Shown here: one piece after another, positions 17,512-26,704 of the stretch
Numbering within the stretch: position 1 is the stretch's first letter
How the letters are laid out: each line of letters opens with the position of its first letter
Program-made: the position numbers and the translations under genes
The notes under the pieces: model-generated
Databases searched by the model: none
What the model was told of the DNA's origin: nothing
What the model saw: only the letters and a program-made list of their open reading frames with translations
Assembly (NCBI RefSeq): GCF_902498845.1
Contig: NZ_CABVLM010000018.1
Span: 1 to 64,000, forward strand
Source of the DNA: Pseudoalteromonas rhizosphaerae
Lineage (GTDB): Bacteria; Pseudomonadota; Gammaproteobacteria; Enterobacterales; Alteromonadaceae
Length of the DNA: 64,000 nucleotides
Direction: 5' to 3'

Positions 17512-17534
17512 TTAGCAAATACAGATTTAAATTT

Positions 17535-17560
17535 AAAAGGCCGCTGTAGCGGCCTTTTTT
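17535..17560 (+). terminator. rpoD terminator
   Basis: AAAAGGCCGC TGTA GCGGCCTTTTTT (17535-17560): an 8-10 bp GC-rich stem with a T run, 24 bases after the rpoD stop. It lies only about 20 bases before prmA. Confidence 0.93.
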
Positions 17561-17579
17561 CTATTTACAGGAAATAATT

Positions 17580-18461
17580 ATGGCTTGGATCCAAATCCGT
17601 ATCAATGCTAATGCTGCAACCGCAGATGCAGTAAGTGATCTATTAATGGAGGCAGGTAGTGCGTCTGTTACCTTTATTGATGCTAAAGACACCCCTATTT
17701 ACGAACCAAAAATCGGCACTGTGGTGTTTTGGGCTGACACGACTGTGATTGGTTTATTCGAAGCTAACCACGATATGAATGCGGTGATAGCTCTATTACA
17801 GCGCCACGACGAGTTAAAAGACACCTTAGTGTACAAAATAGAGCAACTTGAAGACAAAGACTGGGAACGTGAATGGATGGATAACTTCCACCCAATTCAG
17901 TTTGGTGAAAAACTATGGATCTGCCCAAGCTGGCGTGATATTCCCGATCCTGATGCCGTCAATGTACTGCTTGACCCTGGCCTTGCTTTTGGCACTGGCA
18001 CCCATGCCACCACCGCTTTGTGCTTAAAATGGCTAGAAAGCCAAGATTTGACCGGTAAAACTGTGGTCGACTTTGGTTGTGGCTCAGGCATTTTAGGCAT
18101 TGCAGCTATCAAACTTGGCGCTGAGCGCATGATCGGCATCGATATCGATCCTCAAGCCCTTGAAGCAAGCTTAGATAACGCACAGCGTAACGGCGTTGCC
18201 GATAAACTCGAAGTATACTTGCCAGAAAATCAGCCTGAGTTTAGCGCCGATATCGTGGTGGCCAATATTTTAGCTGCGCCACTGCGTGAATTACACAGCG
18301 TGATTTTAGGCTTGTTAAAACCAGGTGGTAAAATTGCTATGTCGGGAATTTTAGAAGAACAAGCGCAGTCGGTAGCAGATGTTTATGCCCCTTTTTTAGC
18401 GCTTGATGATATCGCTGTTGAAGGTGAATGGACACGGGTAAGTGGCATAAAAAAAGCTTAA
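17580..18461 (+). CDS. prmA: Ribosomal protein L11 methyltransferase
   Basis: Trimethylates several amino groups of ribosomal protein uL11. 293 residues. The N-terminal substrate-binding domain (1-~100) ends in DWEREWMDNFHPIQFGEKLWI; the SAM-binding domain has DFGCGSGILGIAA near 163 and the NPPF-like VVANILAAPL near 225. GGAAATA before ATG is the ribosome site. In many relatives prmA sits just before dusB-fis, as here. Confidence 0.96.
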   Translation: MAWIQIRINANAATADAVSDLLMEAGSASVTFIDAKDTPIYEPKIGTVVFWADTTVIGLFEANHDMNAVIALLQRHDELKDTLVYKIEQLEDKDWEREWMDNFHPIQFGEKLWICPSWRDIPDPDAVNVLLDPGLAFGTGTHATTALCLKWLESQDLTGKTVVDFGCGSGILGIAAIKLGAERMIGIDIDPQALEASLDNAQRNGVADKLEVYLPENQPEFSADIVVANILAAPLRELHSVILGLLKPGGKIAMSGILEEQAQSVADVYAPFLALDDIAVEGEWTRVSGIKKA

Positions 18462-18504
18462 CTTACTGGGATCGACAATTTAGAGTATTAACGTAAAACC
18501 TTCA

Positions 18505-18533
18505 GGTAAAGCCTGTAATTAACAGGCTTTACC
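18505..18533 (+). terminator. Hairpin between prmA and dusB
   Basis: GGTAAAGCCTG and CAGGCTTTACC form a perfect 11-bp stem with a seven-base loop, 43 bases after prmA. The tail (TATTATTTAC) is only partly T-rich. Confidence 0.7.
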
Positions 18534-18681
18534 TATTATTTACACGCAAAAAAACAGAATGATTTCTTATCACAAATTAGTTCTGTATAAAATTCACACA
18601 AATAAAGCCGTTCGTCAAACTGTTATCAAATGTCAATATGCAAAAGTCAAAAAAAAGTCACTTTTGTTCAATTTATAGCCT

Positions 18682-18709
18682 TTGATTTTTGACAAAAAAA
18701 CCGTAAACT
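18682..18709 (+). promoter_or_regulatory. dusB-fis promoter with GC-rich discriminator
   Basis: -35 TTGATT (18682-18687), 16-base spacer, -10 TAAACT (18704-18709), then TAGCGCCCC before the start. A GC-rich discriminator directly after the -10 box is the mark of stringently controlled promoters, and E. coli fis has one. The transcript leader would be very short. Confidence 0.5.
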
Positions 18710-18733
18710 TAGCGCCCCTTGAAAAGAGGCCTA

Positions 18734-19714
18734 TTGAATACAGTGCGTATCGGAACATATCAATTAGAGAACAATGTAATTGTGGCGCCAATGGCGGGAA
18801 TTACTGATAGACCATTTAGACAACTTTGTCGCCGCTTAGGTGCGGGGCTTGCCGTGTCTGAAATGCTCTCGTCGAATCCTTTGGTATGGAAAACCGAGAA
18901 ATCAATGAACCGTATGGATCATAGTGGTGAATCGGGAATACGCGCGGTGCAAATCGCAGGTGCTGATCCCGAGCTTATGGCTCAGGCTGCACAATTCAAT
19001 GTAACTAATGGTGCACAGATCATAGATATAAATATGGGGTGCCCAGCAAAGAAAGTGAACAAGAAACTCGCAGGCTCAGCCCTATTACAGTTTCCTGATT
19101 TAGTGGAAGAGATTATTGATGCAGTGGTTAGCGCTGTTGATGTACCTGTAACACTAAAAATCCGTACAGGATGGGATCAGGACAACCGTAACGGTGTCGA
19201 GATTGCGAGAATAGCTGAACGTTATGGCATAGCTTCATTGGCCGTACATGGGCGTACACGCGCATGTATGTACAAAGGTGAAGCTGAATACGCCACTATT
19301 AGGGATATTAAACGTTCAGTGTCGATACCTGTCGTTGCAAATGGAGATATAACGTCTCCTGAAAAAGCAAAACAGGTTTTGGACTATACGGGTGCAGATG
19401 CCATTATGATTGGTCGAGCCGCCCAAGGTCGCCCTTGGATTTTTAGGGAGATAGACCACTATTTGCGAACCGGTGAACATTTACCTGTGCCTCCAATTGA
19501 GGAAGTACGTGGTATTTTGATGGAACACTTAGTGAACCTTCATGCGTTTTACGGCGAACCAATGGGAGCGCGCATCGCTCGCAAACATGTATCTTGGTAT
19601 TTGCAAACCCATGACAGTGACGGTCAGTTTAGGCGAGTATTTAATGCTCTCGATAATCCACAGGCACAAATCGAGACATTAGAGCAATACTTTAAAACAC
19701 TAGCAGCTAACTAA
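18734..19714 (+). CDS. dusB: tRNA-dihydrouridine synthase B
   Basis: Flavin enzyme that reduces specific uridines in the tRNA D-loop. The TIM-barrel FMN motifs are intact: VAPMAGITDRPFRQLCRRLGAG, the catalytic cysteine in NMGCPAKKVN, KIRTGWD, HGRTRACMYKGEA, VVANGDI and MIGRAAQGRPWIF. Start codon is uncertain: TTG at 18734 has AGAGG five bases upstream and is preferred; GTG at 18743 (MRIGTYQL) matches the E. coli N terminus better; TTG at 18719 is a third option. Co-transcribed with fis, which starts 20 bases later. Confidence 0.95.
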   Translation: MNTVRIGTYQLENNVIVAPMAGITDRPFRQLCRRLGAGLAVSEMLSSNPLVWKTEKSMNRMDHSGESGIRAVQIAGADPELMAQAAQFNVTNGAQIIDINMGCPAKKVNKKLAGSALLQFPDLVEEIIDAVVSAVDVPVTLKIRTGWDQDNRNGVEIARIAERYGIASLAVHGRTRACMYKGEAEYATIRDIKRSVSIPVVANGDITSPEKAKQVLDYTGADAIMIGRAAQGRPWIFREIDHYLRTGEHLPVPPIEEVRGILMEHLVNLHAFYGEPMGARIARKHVSWYLQTHDSDGQFRRVFNALDNPQAQIETLEQYFKTLAAN

Positions 19715-19734
19715 GAAAGAAAGAGATATAAACA

Positions 19735-20025
19735 ATGTTCGAACAAAACGTGACTTCTCCATTTATCACTAACCCTCATGTTCAGTCACACGAGAAACCG
19801 CAGCCATTACGCGATGCAGTGAAGAAAGCTGTTCATCACTATTTAAAACAGCTTAACGGTCAAGATGTGCAAGACGTTTACGACCTTGTTCTTTCAGAGC
19901 TAGAAGCACCATTACTTGAAGAAGTAATGACTTACACACGTGGTAACCAAACACGTGCGGCAATCTTACTAGGTATCAACCGCGGTACTTTACGTAAGAA
20001 ACTAAAGAAATACGGCATGAACTAA
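19735..20025 (+). CDS. fis: DNA-binding protein Fis
   Basis: Small nucleoid protein that bends DNA and activates rRNA and other growth-phase genes. 96 residues, near the E. coli length of 98. The C-terminal helix-turn-helix (NQTRAAILLGINRGTLRKKL) is essentially identical to E. coli, and the beta-hairpin N terminus is present. Second gene of dusB-fis; a strong terminator follows. Confidence 0.98.
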   Translation: MFEQNVTSPFITNPHVQSHEKPQPLRDAVKKAVHHYLKQLNGQDVQDVYDLVLSELEAPLLEEVMTYTRGNQTRAAILLGINRGTLRKKLKKYGMN

Positions 20026-20056
20026 TACGATGTTGTGAATTATCACAGCAATTGTT

Positions 20057-20083
20057 AAAAAAGCACCTTAGGGTGCTTTTTTT
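20057..20083 (+). terminator. fis terminator
   Basis: AAAAAAGCACC TTAG GGTGCTTTTTTT, a short GC stem extended by A/T pairs and ending in a seven-T run, about 30 bases after the fis stop. Confidence 0.93.
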
Positions 20084-20214
20084 ATATCTTTAAAAATCCT
20101 CAAAAAAGCGGCTAATTGCAAAATCCTCACCCTTTAAACATCGTTTTTTAAGCGATATTCAGTTAAAATAGCGCCTTTCTAAGCTAGCTCAAACACTGAG
20201 GTAATCAAACTACA

Positions 20215-21801
20215 ATGGATACACATCGTCCAATTCGTCGCGCACTACTAAGTGTGTCAGATAAAACCGGTATTGTTGAATTTGCTCGCGCTCTTGAATC
20301 ACAAGGCGTAGACATCTTATCAACTGGCGGTACTTGTAAATTACTTGCTGATAATGGCATTAAAGTCACTGAAGTATCTGACCACACAGGTCACCCTGAG
20401 ATCATGGATGGTCGCGTAAAAACTCTTCATCCAAAAATTCATGGCGGCATTTTAGCGCGTCGTGGTCAAGATGAAGACGTAATGACTGAGAATAACATCT
20501 CAGCAATCGATATCGTTGTAGTTAACTTATACCCCTTTGCGAATACAGTCGCTCAAGAAAACTGCAGCCTTGAAGATGCCATTGAGAACATTGATATCGG
20601 TGGCCCAACTATGGTGCGTGCCGCGGCTAAAAACCACAAAGACGTGACTATTGTAGTAAACGCCAAAGATTACGACCGCGTGATCAGCGAAATGCAAAGC
20701 AACAATGGTTCAACTACGTATAAAACACGTTTTGATCTAGCCATTGCCGCTTACGAGCACACCGCACAGTACGATGGCATGATTGCTAACTACTTCGGTA
20801 AAATGGTTGCTGATTACACTGATGAAGCGGCAGAGGAAACTAAATTCCCACGCACAATCAATATGCAGTTCACTAAAAAACAAGACATGCGCTACGGTGA
20901 AAACTCACACCAAGATGCAGCGTTTTATGTTGAAAACGACGTGCAAGAAGCGTCTGTTGCAACCGCCGTACAGCTTCAAGGTAAAGCATTGTCGTTTAAC
21001 AACATTGCTGACACTGATGCAGCCTTAGAGTGCGTTAAAGAATTCGATGTACCGGCCTGTGTTATTGTAAAACATGCAAACCCTTGTGGTGTGTCAATCG
21101 GTGAAAACATTCTTGAAGCCTATGACCGTGCATTCAAAACAGATCCTACATCAGCATTTGGTGGTATTATTGCCTTTAACCAAGAGCTTGATGCAGACAC
21201 TGCTGAAGCGATCGTATCGCGTCAATTCGTTGAAGTGATTATTGCGCCTAAAGTATCTGAAGCCGCAGCACAAATCGTATCTGCAAAGCAAAATGTGCGT
21301 TTATTAGAATGTGGTGAGTTCTCTGCTAAAGGCACAGGCCATGACATTAAACGTGTTAATGGCGGTGTATTAATTCAAGATCGCGATTTAGGTATGGTTA
21401 CTCAAGGCGACTTAAAAGTTGTGTCTAAGCGCCAGCCTACTGAGCAAGAGCTTAAAGACTTATTATTCTGCTGGAAAGTGGCTAAGTTTGTTAAATCAAA
21501 CGCTATTGTTTATGCCCGTGACGGTATGACAATTGGTGTAGGCGCAGGCCAAATGAGCCGTGTTTACTCAGCTAAAATTGCTGGCATTAAAGCTGCTGAT
21601 GAAAACCTTGAAGTTAAAGGTTCAGTAATGGCATCTGATGCGTTCTTCCCATTCCGTGATGGGATTGATGCAGCTGCAGAGGCTGGTATTACTGCTGTGA
21701 TCCAACCAGGTGGTTCAATGCGCGATGAAGAAGTTATCGCTGCTGCTGACGAAGCTGGTATGGCAATGGTGTTTACTGGCATGCGTCACTTCCGCCACTA
21801 A
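20215..21801 (+). CDS. purH: Bifunctional AICAR formyltransferase / IMP cyclohydrolase
   Basis: Catalyses the last two steps of IMP synthesis. 528 residues. The N-terminal MGS-like cyclohydrolase domain (ALLSVSDKTGIVEFARAL, TGGTCKLL, HPKIHGGILARR; about 1-200) is followed by the formyltransferase domain with the signature VIVKHANPCGVSIG (about 283-296) and the C-terminal MRHFRH. No PurR-like operator was seen in the 131 bases upstream. Close to purD, with one methyltransferase gene in between. Confidence 0.98.
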   Translation: MDTHRPIRRALLSVSDKTGIVEFARALESQGVDILSTGGTCKLLADNGIKVTEVSDHTGHPEIMDGRVKTLHPKIHGGILARRGQDEDVMTENNISAIDIVVVNLYPFANTVAQENCSLEDAIENIDIGGPTMVRAAAKNHKDVTIVVNAKDYDRVISEMQSNNGSTTYKTRFDLAIAAYEHTAQYDGMIANYFGKMVADYTDEAAEETKFPRTINMQFTKKQDMRYGENSHQDAAFYVENDVQEASVATAVQLQGKALSFNNIADTDAALECVKEFDVPACVIVKHANPCGVSIGENILEAYDRAFKTDPTSAFGGIIAFNQELDADTAEAIVSRQFVEVIIAPKVSEAAAQIVSAKQNVRLLECGEFSAKGTGHDIKRVNGGVLIQDRDLGMVTQGDLKVVSKRQPTEQELKDLLFCWKVAKFVKSNAIVYARDGMTIGVGAGQMSRVYSAKIAGIKAADENLEVKGSVMASDAFFPFRDGIDAAAEAGITAVIQPGGSMRDEEVIAAADEAGMAMVFTGMRHFRH

Positions 21802-21807
21802 TCACGC

Positions 21808-21839
21808 AAAGAGCTAACACCATCAGTTAGCTCTTTTTG
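21808..21839 (+). terminator. purH terminator
   Basis: AAAGAGCTAAC (loop ACCATCA) GTTAGCTCTTTTT begins six bases after the purH stop. A strong stem with T run, so the following gene and purD probably have a separate promoter. Confidence 0.92.
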
Positions 21840-21908
21840 TTTGCTACAAATTCACGTATTCTGCTTATTCTATAACCTCTATACAATTATAATGTGAAGG
21901 AACAGACG

Positions 21909-22727
21909 ATGAAATTTGCACTAAAATCTCTACTGGTTGCTACCCTTGCTATGAGCTCAACGCTAGTAATTGCCCATGATCATGGCCACAACTCAGCGGT
22001 TGCTCAAGCCGTTAAAGCAAGCGATAGAAACACTGAACGTGACCAATATCGCCACCCTGTAGAAACACTCGAGTTTTTTGGCCTAAAGCCAACAATGACA
22101 GTGGTTGAGATTGCACCTGGCGGCGGCTGGTACAGTGAAATTTTAGCGCCAGTTTTGAAAGAACAAGGCACCTATTACGCTGCCCACTTTCCTGCTGATT
22201 CATCGGTTGGCTATTATCAACGTTCACTCGCAGGCTTTAAAAAGAAAGTCGCCGAAGATGAGCGATTCAGTAAAGTAAAAATCACTGAATTTGCCCCTTC
22301 AACACATTTAGACATTGCACCTGCGGACAGCGCAGACATGGTATTAACGTTCCGTAATGTACATAACTGGTATATGAGCAAAGATAAAGATGCCGCAGCG
22401 AATGCTTTTAAATCTTTTTATAAAGCACTTAAACCAGGTGGCACGCTAGGTGTGGTTGAACATCGCTTACCTGAAGCGCAAGCTGATGAAATGCAAAAGT
22501 CATCAGGTTATATGAAGCAAAGCGTGGTCATCGAACTTGCTAAACAAGCAGGTTTTGAACTTGTAGCAAGCAGTGACATAAATGCAAACCCTCTTGATAC
22601 AGCCGATCACCCTAAAGGGGTATGGACCCTTCCACCAAGCCTTAGACTTGGCGAGCAAGATGCCGCTAAATATAAAGCTATTGGTGAAAGCGACCGCATG
22701 ACGCTGAAATTTAAAAAACCGCTTTAA
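21909..22727 (+). CDS. Exported SAM-dependent methyltransferase-like protein
   Basis: 272 residues from ATG 21909, preceded by AAGGAAC; an in-frame GTG five codons earlier lacks support. Residues 1-22 form a signal peptide (MKFALKSLLVATLAMSS, cleavage near VIA-HD), followed by a His-rich HDHGHN. The rest is a class I methyltransferase fold: VVEIAPGGGWYSEIL as SAM motif I, NVHNWY, and LKPGGTLGVVEH as motif III. Predicted methyltransferases with signal peptides are known from marine gammaproteobacteria but not characterised to my knowledge. SAM is not known to be available in the periplasm, so its role there is puzzling. It ends 14 bases before purD. Confidence 0.8.
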   Translation: MKFALKSLLVATLAMSSTLVIAHDHGHNSAVAQAVKASDRNTERDQYRHPVETLEFFGLKPTMTVVEIAPGGGWYSEILAPVLKEQGTYYAAHFPADSSVGYYQRSLAGFKKKVAEDERFSKVKITEFAPSTHLDIAPADSADMVLTFRNVHNWYMSKDKDAAANAFKSFYKALKPGGTLGVVEHRLPEAQADEMQKSSGYMKQSVVIELAKQAGFELVASSDINANPLDTADHPKGVWTLPPSLRLGEQDAAKYKAIGESDRMTLKFKKPL

Positions 22728-22741
22728 ATAGGATATTCGCC

Positions 22742-24025
22742 ATGAATGTATTAGTCATTGGCAGCGGCGGCCGCGAACACGCACTTGCGTTCAAAGCCGC
22801 TCAAAATACAAAAGTAAATACTGTTTATGTTGCACCAGGTAATGCCGGTACAGCGCTTGAACCCAAGCTTGAGAATGTTGCCATTAACGTTGAAGATCTC
22901 GATGGCCTACTTAGCTTTGCACAAAACAATAATGTTGAGCTAACCATTGTTGGACCTGAAGTACCATTAGTACTTGGCGTGGTAGATAAATTCCGTGAGC
23001 ACGGTTTAGCTATCTTTGGCCCAACAGCAGGCGCTGCGCAACTAGAAGGCTCTAAGTCATTCACTAAAGACTTTTTAGCTCGTCATGCTATCCCAACTGC
23101 GGATTATCAAACGTTTGAACAAATCGACCCTGCACTTGCTTATTTAAAAGAAAAAGGCGCGCCGATTGTAATCAAAGCTGATGGTCTTGCCGCAGGTAAA
23201 GGCGTCATTGTTGCCATGACTGAAGTTGAGGCTGAAGATGCTATTCGCGATATGCTAGCCGGTAACGCTTTTGGTGAAGCTGGCAGCCGCGTGGTAATCG
23301 AAGAGTTCTTAGAAGGTGAAGAAGCCTCATTTATCGTGATGGTTGATGGTAAAAACGTATTACCTTTTGCTACCAGCCAAGACCACAAACGCGCTTATAA
23401 TGGCGATCAAGGTCCGAACACTGGCGGTATGGGGGCATACTCACCAGCGCCGGTGGTAACTGATGAAATTCATCAGCGTATTATGAACGAAGTGATCTAC
23501 CCAACAGTAGAAGGTATGGCAAGCGAAGGCCATCCTTACACTGGCTTCCTCTATGCTGGTTTGATGATCGATGACTCTGGGACCCCTAAAGTAATCGAAT
23601 ACAATTGCCGTTTTGGTGATCCTGAAACACAACCTATGATGCTTCGTTTACAGTCTGACTTAGTTGAACTGATTGAAGCAGCTAATCGTGTTGAACTTGA
23701 TAAAACGACGATTGAGTTTGACTCACGCGCAGCTGTGGGTGTGGTACTTGCAGCTAAAGGCTACCCTGATAACTACCCCAAAGGTGATGCAATCAGTGGC
23801 TTGAAAGTAACCTACCCCGAAGGCGAAAAAGTCTTCCATGCGGGTACTAAGCAAGACGGCGATAACGTAGTGACGGCCGGTGGCCGAGTATTATGTGCAA
23901 CGGCGCTAGGTAACACAGTGACCGAAGCGCAGCAACGTGCCTACCAACTAGTTGATGAAATTAGCTGGCAAGGTATGGAATACCGTACAGATATTGCTTA
24001 TCGCGCTATTGCTCGCGAAAAATAG
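22742..24025 (+). CDS. purD: Phosphoribosylamine-glycine ligase (GAR synthetase)
   Basis: Second step of purine synthesis: joins glycine to phosphoribosylamine using ATP. 427 residues with N-terminal VLVIGSGGREHALAFKAA, the ATP-grasp loop KADGLAAGKGV near 142, SQDHKRAYNGDQGPNTGGMG near 215-234 (the family signature lies within this stretch) and metal ligands in YNCRFGDPETQ. Only 14 bases after the exported methyltransferase gene, so probably co-transcribed with it. Confidence 0.98.
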   Translation: MNVLVIGSGGREHALAFKAAQNTKVNTVYVAPGNAGTALEPKLENVAINVEDLDGLLSFAQNNNVELTIVGPEVPLVLGVVDKFREHGLAIFGPTAGAAQLEGSKSFTKDFLARHAIPTADYQTFEQIDPALAYLKEKGAPIVIKADGLAAGKGVIVAMTEVEAEDAIRDMLAGNAFGEAGSRVVIEEFLEGEEASFIVMVDGKNVLPFATSQDHKRAYNGDQGPNTGGMGAYSPAPVVTDEIHQRIMNEVIYPTVEGMASEGHPYTGFLYAGLMIDDSGTPKVIEYNCRFGDPETQPMMLRLQSDLVELIEAANRVELDKTTIEFDSRAAVGVVLAAKGYPDNYPKGDAISGLKVTYPEGEKVFHAGTKQDGDNVVTAGGRVLCATALGNTVTEAQQRAYQLVDEISWQGMEYRTDIAYRAIAREK

Positions 24026-24049
24026 GTCTAACCAGCAGCTATTAATAAT

Positions 24050-24074
24050 AAGCGCAGTTTATCTGCGCTTTTTT
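24050..24074 (+). terminator. purD terminator
   Basis: AAGCGCAG TTTAT CTGCGCTTTTTT: 8-bp stem, five-base loop and six T's, 25 bases after the purD stop. Confidence 0.92.
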
Positions 24075-24117
24075 AGTGCTACACTAAAACCGTGATGTAT
24101 TACATATAAGTAGCACC

Positions 24118-26637
24118 TTGGAACAACAGCCATTTAAATACCATATTATTGCATTGTTTATTTTGAGCATACTATTGTTCATCGTATATACGTTTGCGAA
24201 TCATTTAGCCACCCCTACTCGCTATACAATCAATAAAACAGCTGCGGTTTATTTAGCGCAAAGCTATCGCATAGATCCATCAAAATCATTAACACTTACA
24301 GCATTTTTAGACGAATCTAATTCACGTATTTCAGAGCCCTTTGACACCATTCCATGGGGGCTAAAATCTCAAAACTATTGGCTGCTGATGAAGTTAGACA
24401 ATAGGACAGCAGTATCAAAAGAGCTTTACGCCCACTTTGATAATCCGATGATTGATTATTTGACTGTTTATCAACTCGATAACCAAGGCCAGTTAATTAA
24501 CACCTTTAATTTAGGCGATCGGCAAACAGGATTAAGCTTATTTGAATACAGTGTACCGCATATAGAATTTACTGTTGCCGCACAAAACCAGAGTTTTTTG
24601 GTCATAAAAATAGACACTACAGGGATCAGTAAAACCCCAATTAACTTATATGGCGAGGCTGAATTTAAAGATTTACTCCGTGCACAAACCGCTATCTGGG
24701 GCATTTTTGTTGGCGTACTAATCATGGCGGCTTTATATAATTTAGTACTGTATTTTGGTATTCGTGATCGGGTTTATCTTATTTATATTGGCTACATACT
24801 GTCAGCGTTGATCCTAATGGGCTCGGTATTAGGCTTTGGTTTTTACTTATGGCCAGTATCCTTACAACAGCTTTTTAACCTCCATATAGTGGTAAGTAAT
24901 TACGCCATCGCATTTTTTACGCTGTCATTTTGTACTATGTTTTTACGTTATCATAAAGATAAATGCTGGCGCTATAAACTAAGCCTAATACTATTGGGCT
25001 TAATGTTCGTTTTAGGGTTCGCCAGCTTTTTCATTGTTGAATATATTTCTTCGCAAATATTTTTTGCTGTGTTGGTATTACTCTATATTGTTTGTATTAT
25101 TTTAATTTACAACAAACTACTTAGCGGCTTTCGTTGGGCTAAGTTTTATATGATCTCGTGGATCCCACTGATCATTGGCGCTGCAATCCAACCTTTAGAA
25201 CTAACAGGCGTATTAGAATATAGCTTCACCACCCGCCATGCTTTTTTGGTTGCGATTCTTTGTGAAGTCATCTTAATGGCTATGGCGCTTGCCGATAGAG
25301 TGCGCTATCAACGAGAAAAGGCGTTGTACCACGCCACTCATACAGAACAAACCAAGTTATTAAACAGTGCTATGCTAAAACAAGCCTATATGACTTTACA
25401 GCTCAATCAGCGCACAGCAAGCTTATGCTTAATTAGAATTACTGATTTTAATTCTCTCAGTCATATTTTAAATCAAACTCAAAGCTGTCAGCTCGTTGTT
25501 GCTATAGCTAAATCTCTTGAGCTGCAACTGAGTAAAGAGCGCGAGTTTATCAATTTAGATAACAATTTAGATACCTATCCGCGGATTGCCGATTTGAGCA
25601 ACGGTGTGCTAGCATTCATTTCAATTAAAACTCAAAGTGCGCAATCACTGCATGATAAATTAACCAAAATCCGCAAAAGCTTACCGAAGCATCATCCAGT
25701 GCAAGGGTTTGATTTACAGTTAAACTACGCAATGGGTTATTGTATCCTAGATGGTGAAAGTGGCTTTGATACATGGTTGCAAAATGGCTATTTTTCATTA
25801 ACCGAAGCGCCACAAACAAGCTATCCAAATAATCACTCAAAAGTAATGCCTGTCACTATGAACATTAGCTTAGCGGCTGCATTCCAAAATGCCTTAAAAA
25901 CTAACCAGTTAACTATTTATCATCAGCCACAAATAGATTTACGCAGCGGCCAAACGATTGGCAGTGAAGCCTTATTGCGCTGGCCTAATGCTGCTTATGA
26001 ACAAATCAATATTGAAGCTTTAATTCTATTAGCTGAACGTACTGGTCTTATCAATGAACTTACATTATGGGTGCTCGATCAGGCTTGCCAAGATATCGCT
26101 AAGTTTAATCACGCAGGTTTTTTTAAGCATAAAGTAAGCGTTAATTTAAGTGCTAAAAACTTAATGATCCATAATTTAATTGAGAAAATTGAAAACACTT
26201 TACTCAAACATAACGTTCCTGCTAAACAACTTAAATTTGAACTTACTGAGTCAGCTTTAATTGCAAACCAACAGCAAATGATTAGCTTAGTTGAACAATT
26301 AACCCGCCTTGGTATTGAAGTGATTTTAGATGATTTTGGCACTGGCTATTCGTCACTAAATTGTTTTGTTAGCTACAACTTTTCAACCTTAAAAGTAGAT
26401 AAATCATTTATTATAGGTCTCCCAACTCACAGTGCTAATCGAGTAATTGTTAAGGCTGCGATAGAAATGGCGCATAGTTTGGGTTTAAAAGTTACCGTCG
26501 AGGGAGTTGAAGATGTCACAACACAACAACTTTTAAAGGCCATGGGGGCAGACTACGGGCAAGGCTACTATTACTCCAAAGCCATCGCTGTGGATGACTA
26601 TTTGCTGTGGTTAGCTGAAAATAAACAAGCTAATTAA
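24118..26637 (+). CDS. 7TMR-DISM receptor with degenerate GGDEF and intact EAL domain
   Basis: Probable membrane-bound cyclic-di-GMP phosphodiesterase, 839 residues. One helix (10-28), a periplasmic 7TMR-DISM extracellular domain (about 35-185), seven membrane helices (about 190-395), a GGDEF-derived domain (about 405-570) lacking the GG(D/E)EF motif, and an EAL domain (about 580-835). The EAL domain keeps EALLRW, NLSAKN, ELTESAL, DDFGTGYSSL, KVDKSFI, VEGVED and QGYYYS, so catalysis should be possible. Start is a TTG at 24118 with no strong ribosome site; no nearby in-frame ATG keeps the first helix. Followed by the DUF2797 gene in the same direction. Confidence 0.88.
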   Translation: MEQQPFKYHIIALFILSILLFIVYTFANHLATPTRYTINKTAAVYLAQSYRIDPSKSLTLTAFLDESNSRISEPFDTIPWGLKSQNYWLLMKLDNRTAVSKELYAHFDNPMIDYLTVYQLDNQGQLINTFNLGDRQTGLSLFEYSVPHIEFTVAAQNQSFLVIKIDTTGISKTPINLYGEAEFKDLLRAQTAIWGIFVGVLIMAALYNLVLYFGIRDRVYLIYIGYILSALILMGSVLGFGFYLWPVSLQQLFNLHIVVSNYAIAFFTLSFCTMFLRYHKDKCWRYKLSLILLGLMFVLGFASFFIVEYISSQIFFAVLVLLYIVCIILIYNKLLSGFRWAKFYMISWIPLIIGAAIQPLELTGVLEYSFTTRHAFLVAILCEVILMAMALADRVRYQREKALYHATHTEQTKLLNSAMLKQAYMTLQLNQRTASLCLIRITDFNSLSHILNQTQSCQLVVAIAKSLELQLSKEREFINLDNNLDTYPRIADLSNGVLAFISIKTQSAQSLHDKLTKIRKSLPKHHPVQGFDLQLNYAMGYCILDGESGFDTWLQNGYFSLTEAPQTSYPNNHSKVMPVTMNISLAAAFQNALKTNQLTIYHQPQIDLRSGQTIGSEALLRWPNAAYEQINIEALILLAERTGLINELTLWVLDQACQDIAKFNHAGFFKHKVSVNLSAKNLMIHNLIEKIENTLLKHNVPAKQLKFELTESALIANQQQMISLVEQLTRLGIEVILDDFGTGYSSLNCFVSYNFSTLKVDKSFIIGLPTHSANRVIVKAAIEMAHSLGLKVTVEGVEDVTTQQLLKAMGADYGQGYYYSKAIAVDDYLLWLAENKQAN

Positions 26638-26704
26638 GTAAAATTGCCACATGTTTAAGGATTACTGATAGAATCCTCTTTTTCACATCTTTAGGGGCGT
26701 AAAG

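Noticed and set aside
20100..20214. PurR operator upstream of purH
   Set aside because: No ACGCAAACGTTTGCGT-like palindrome is present in the intergenic region.
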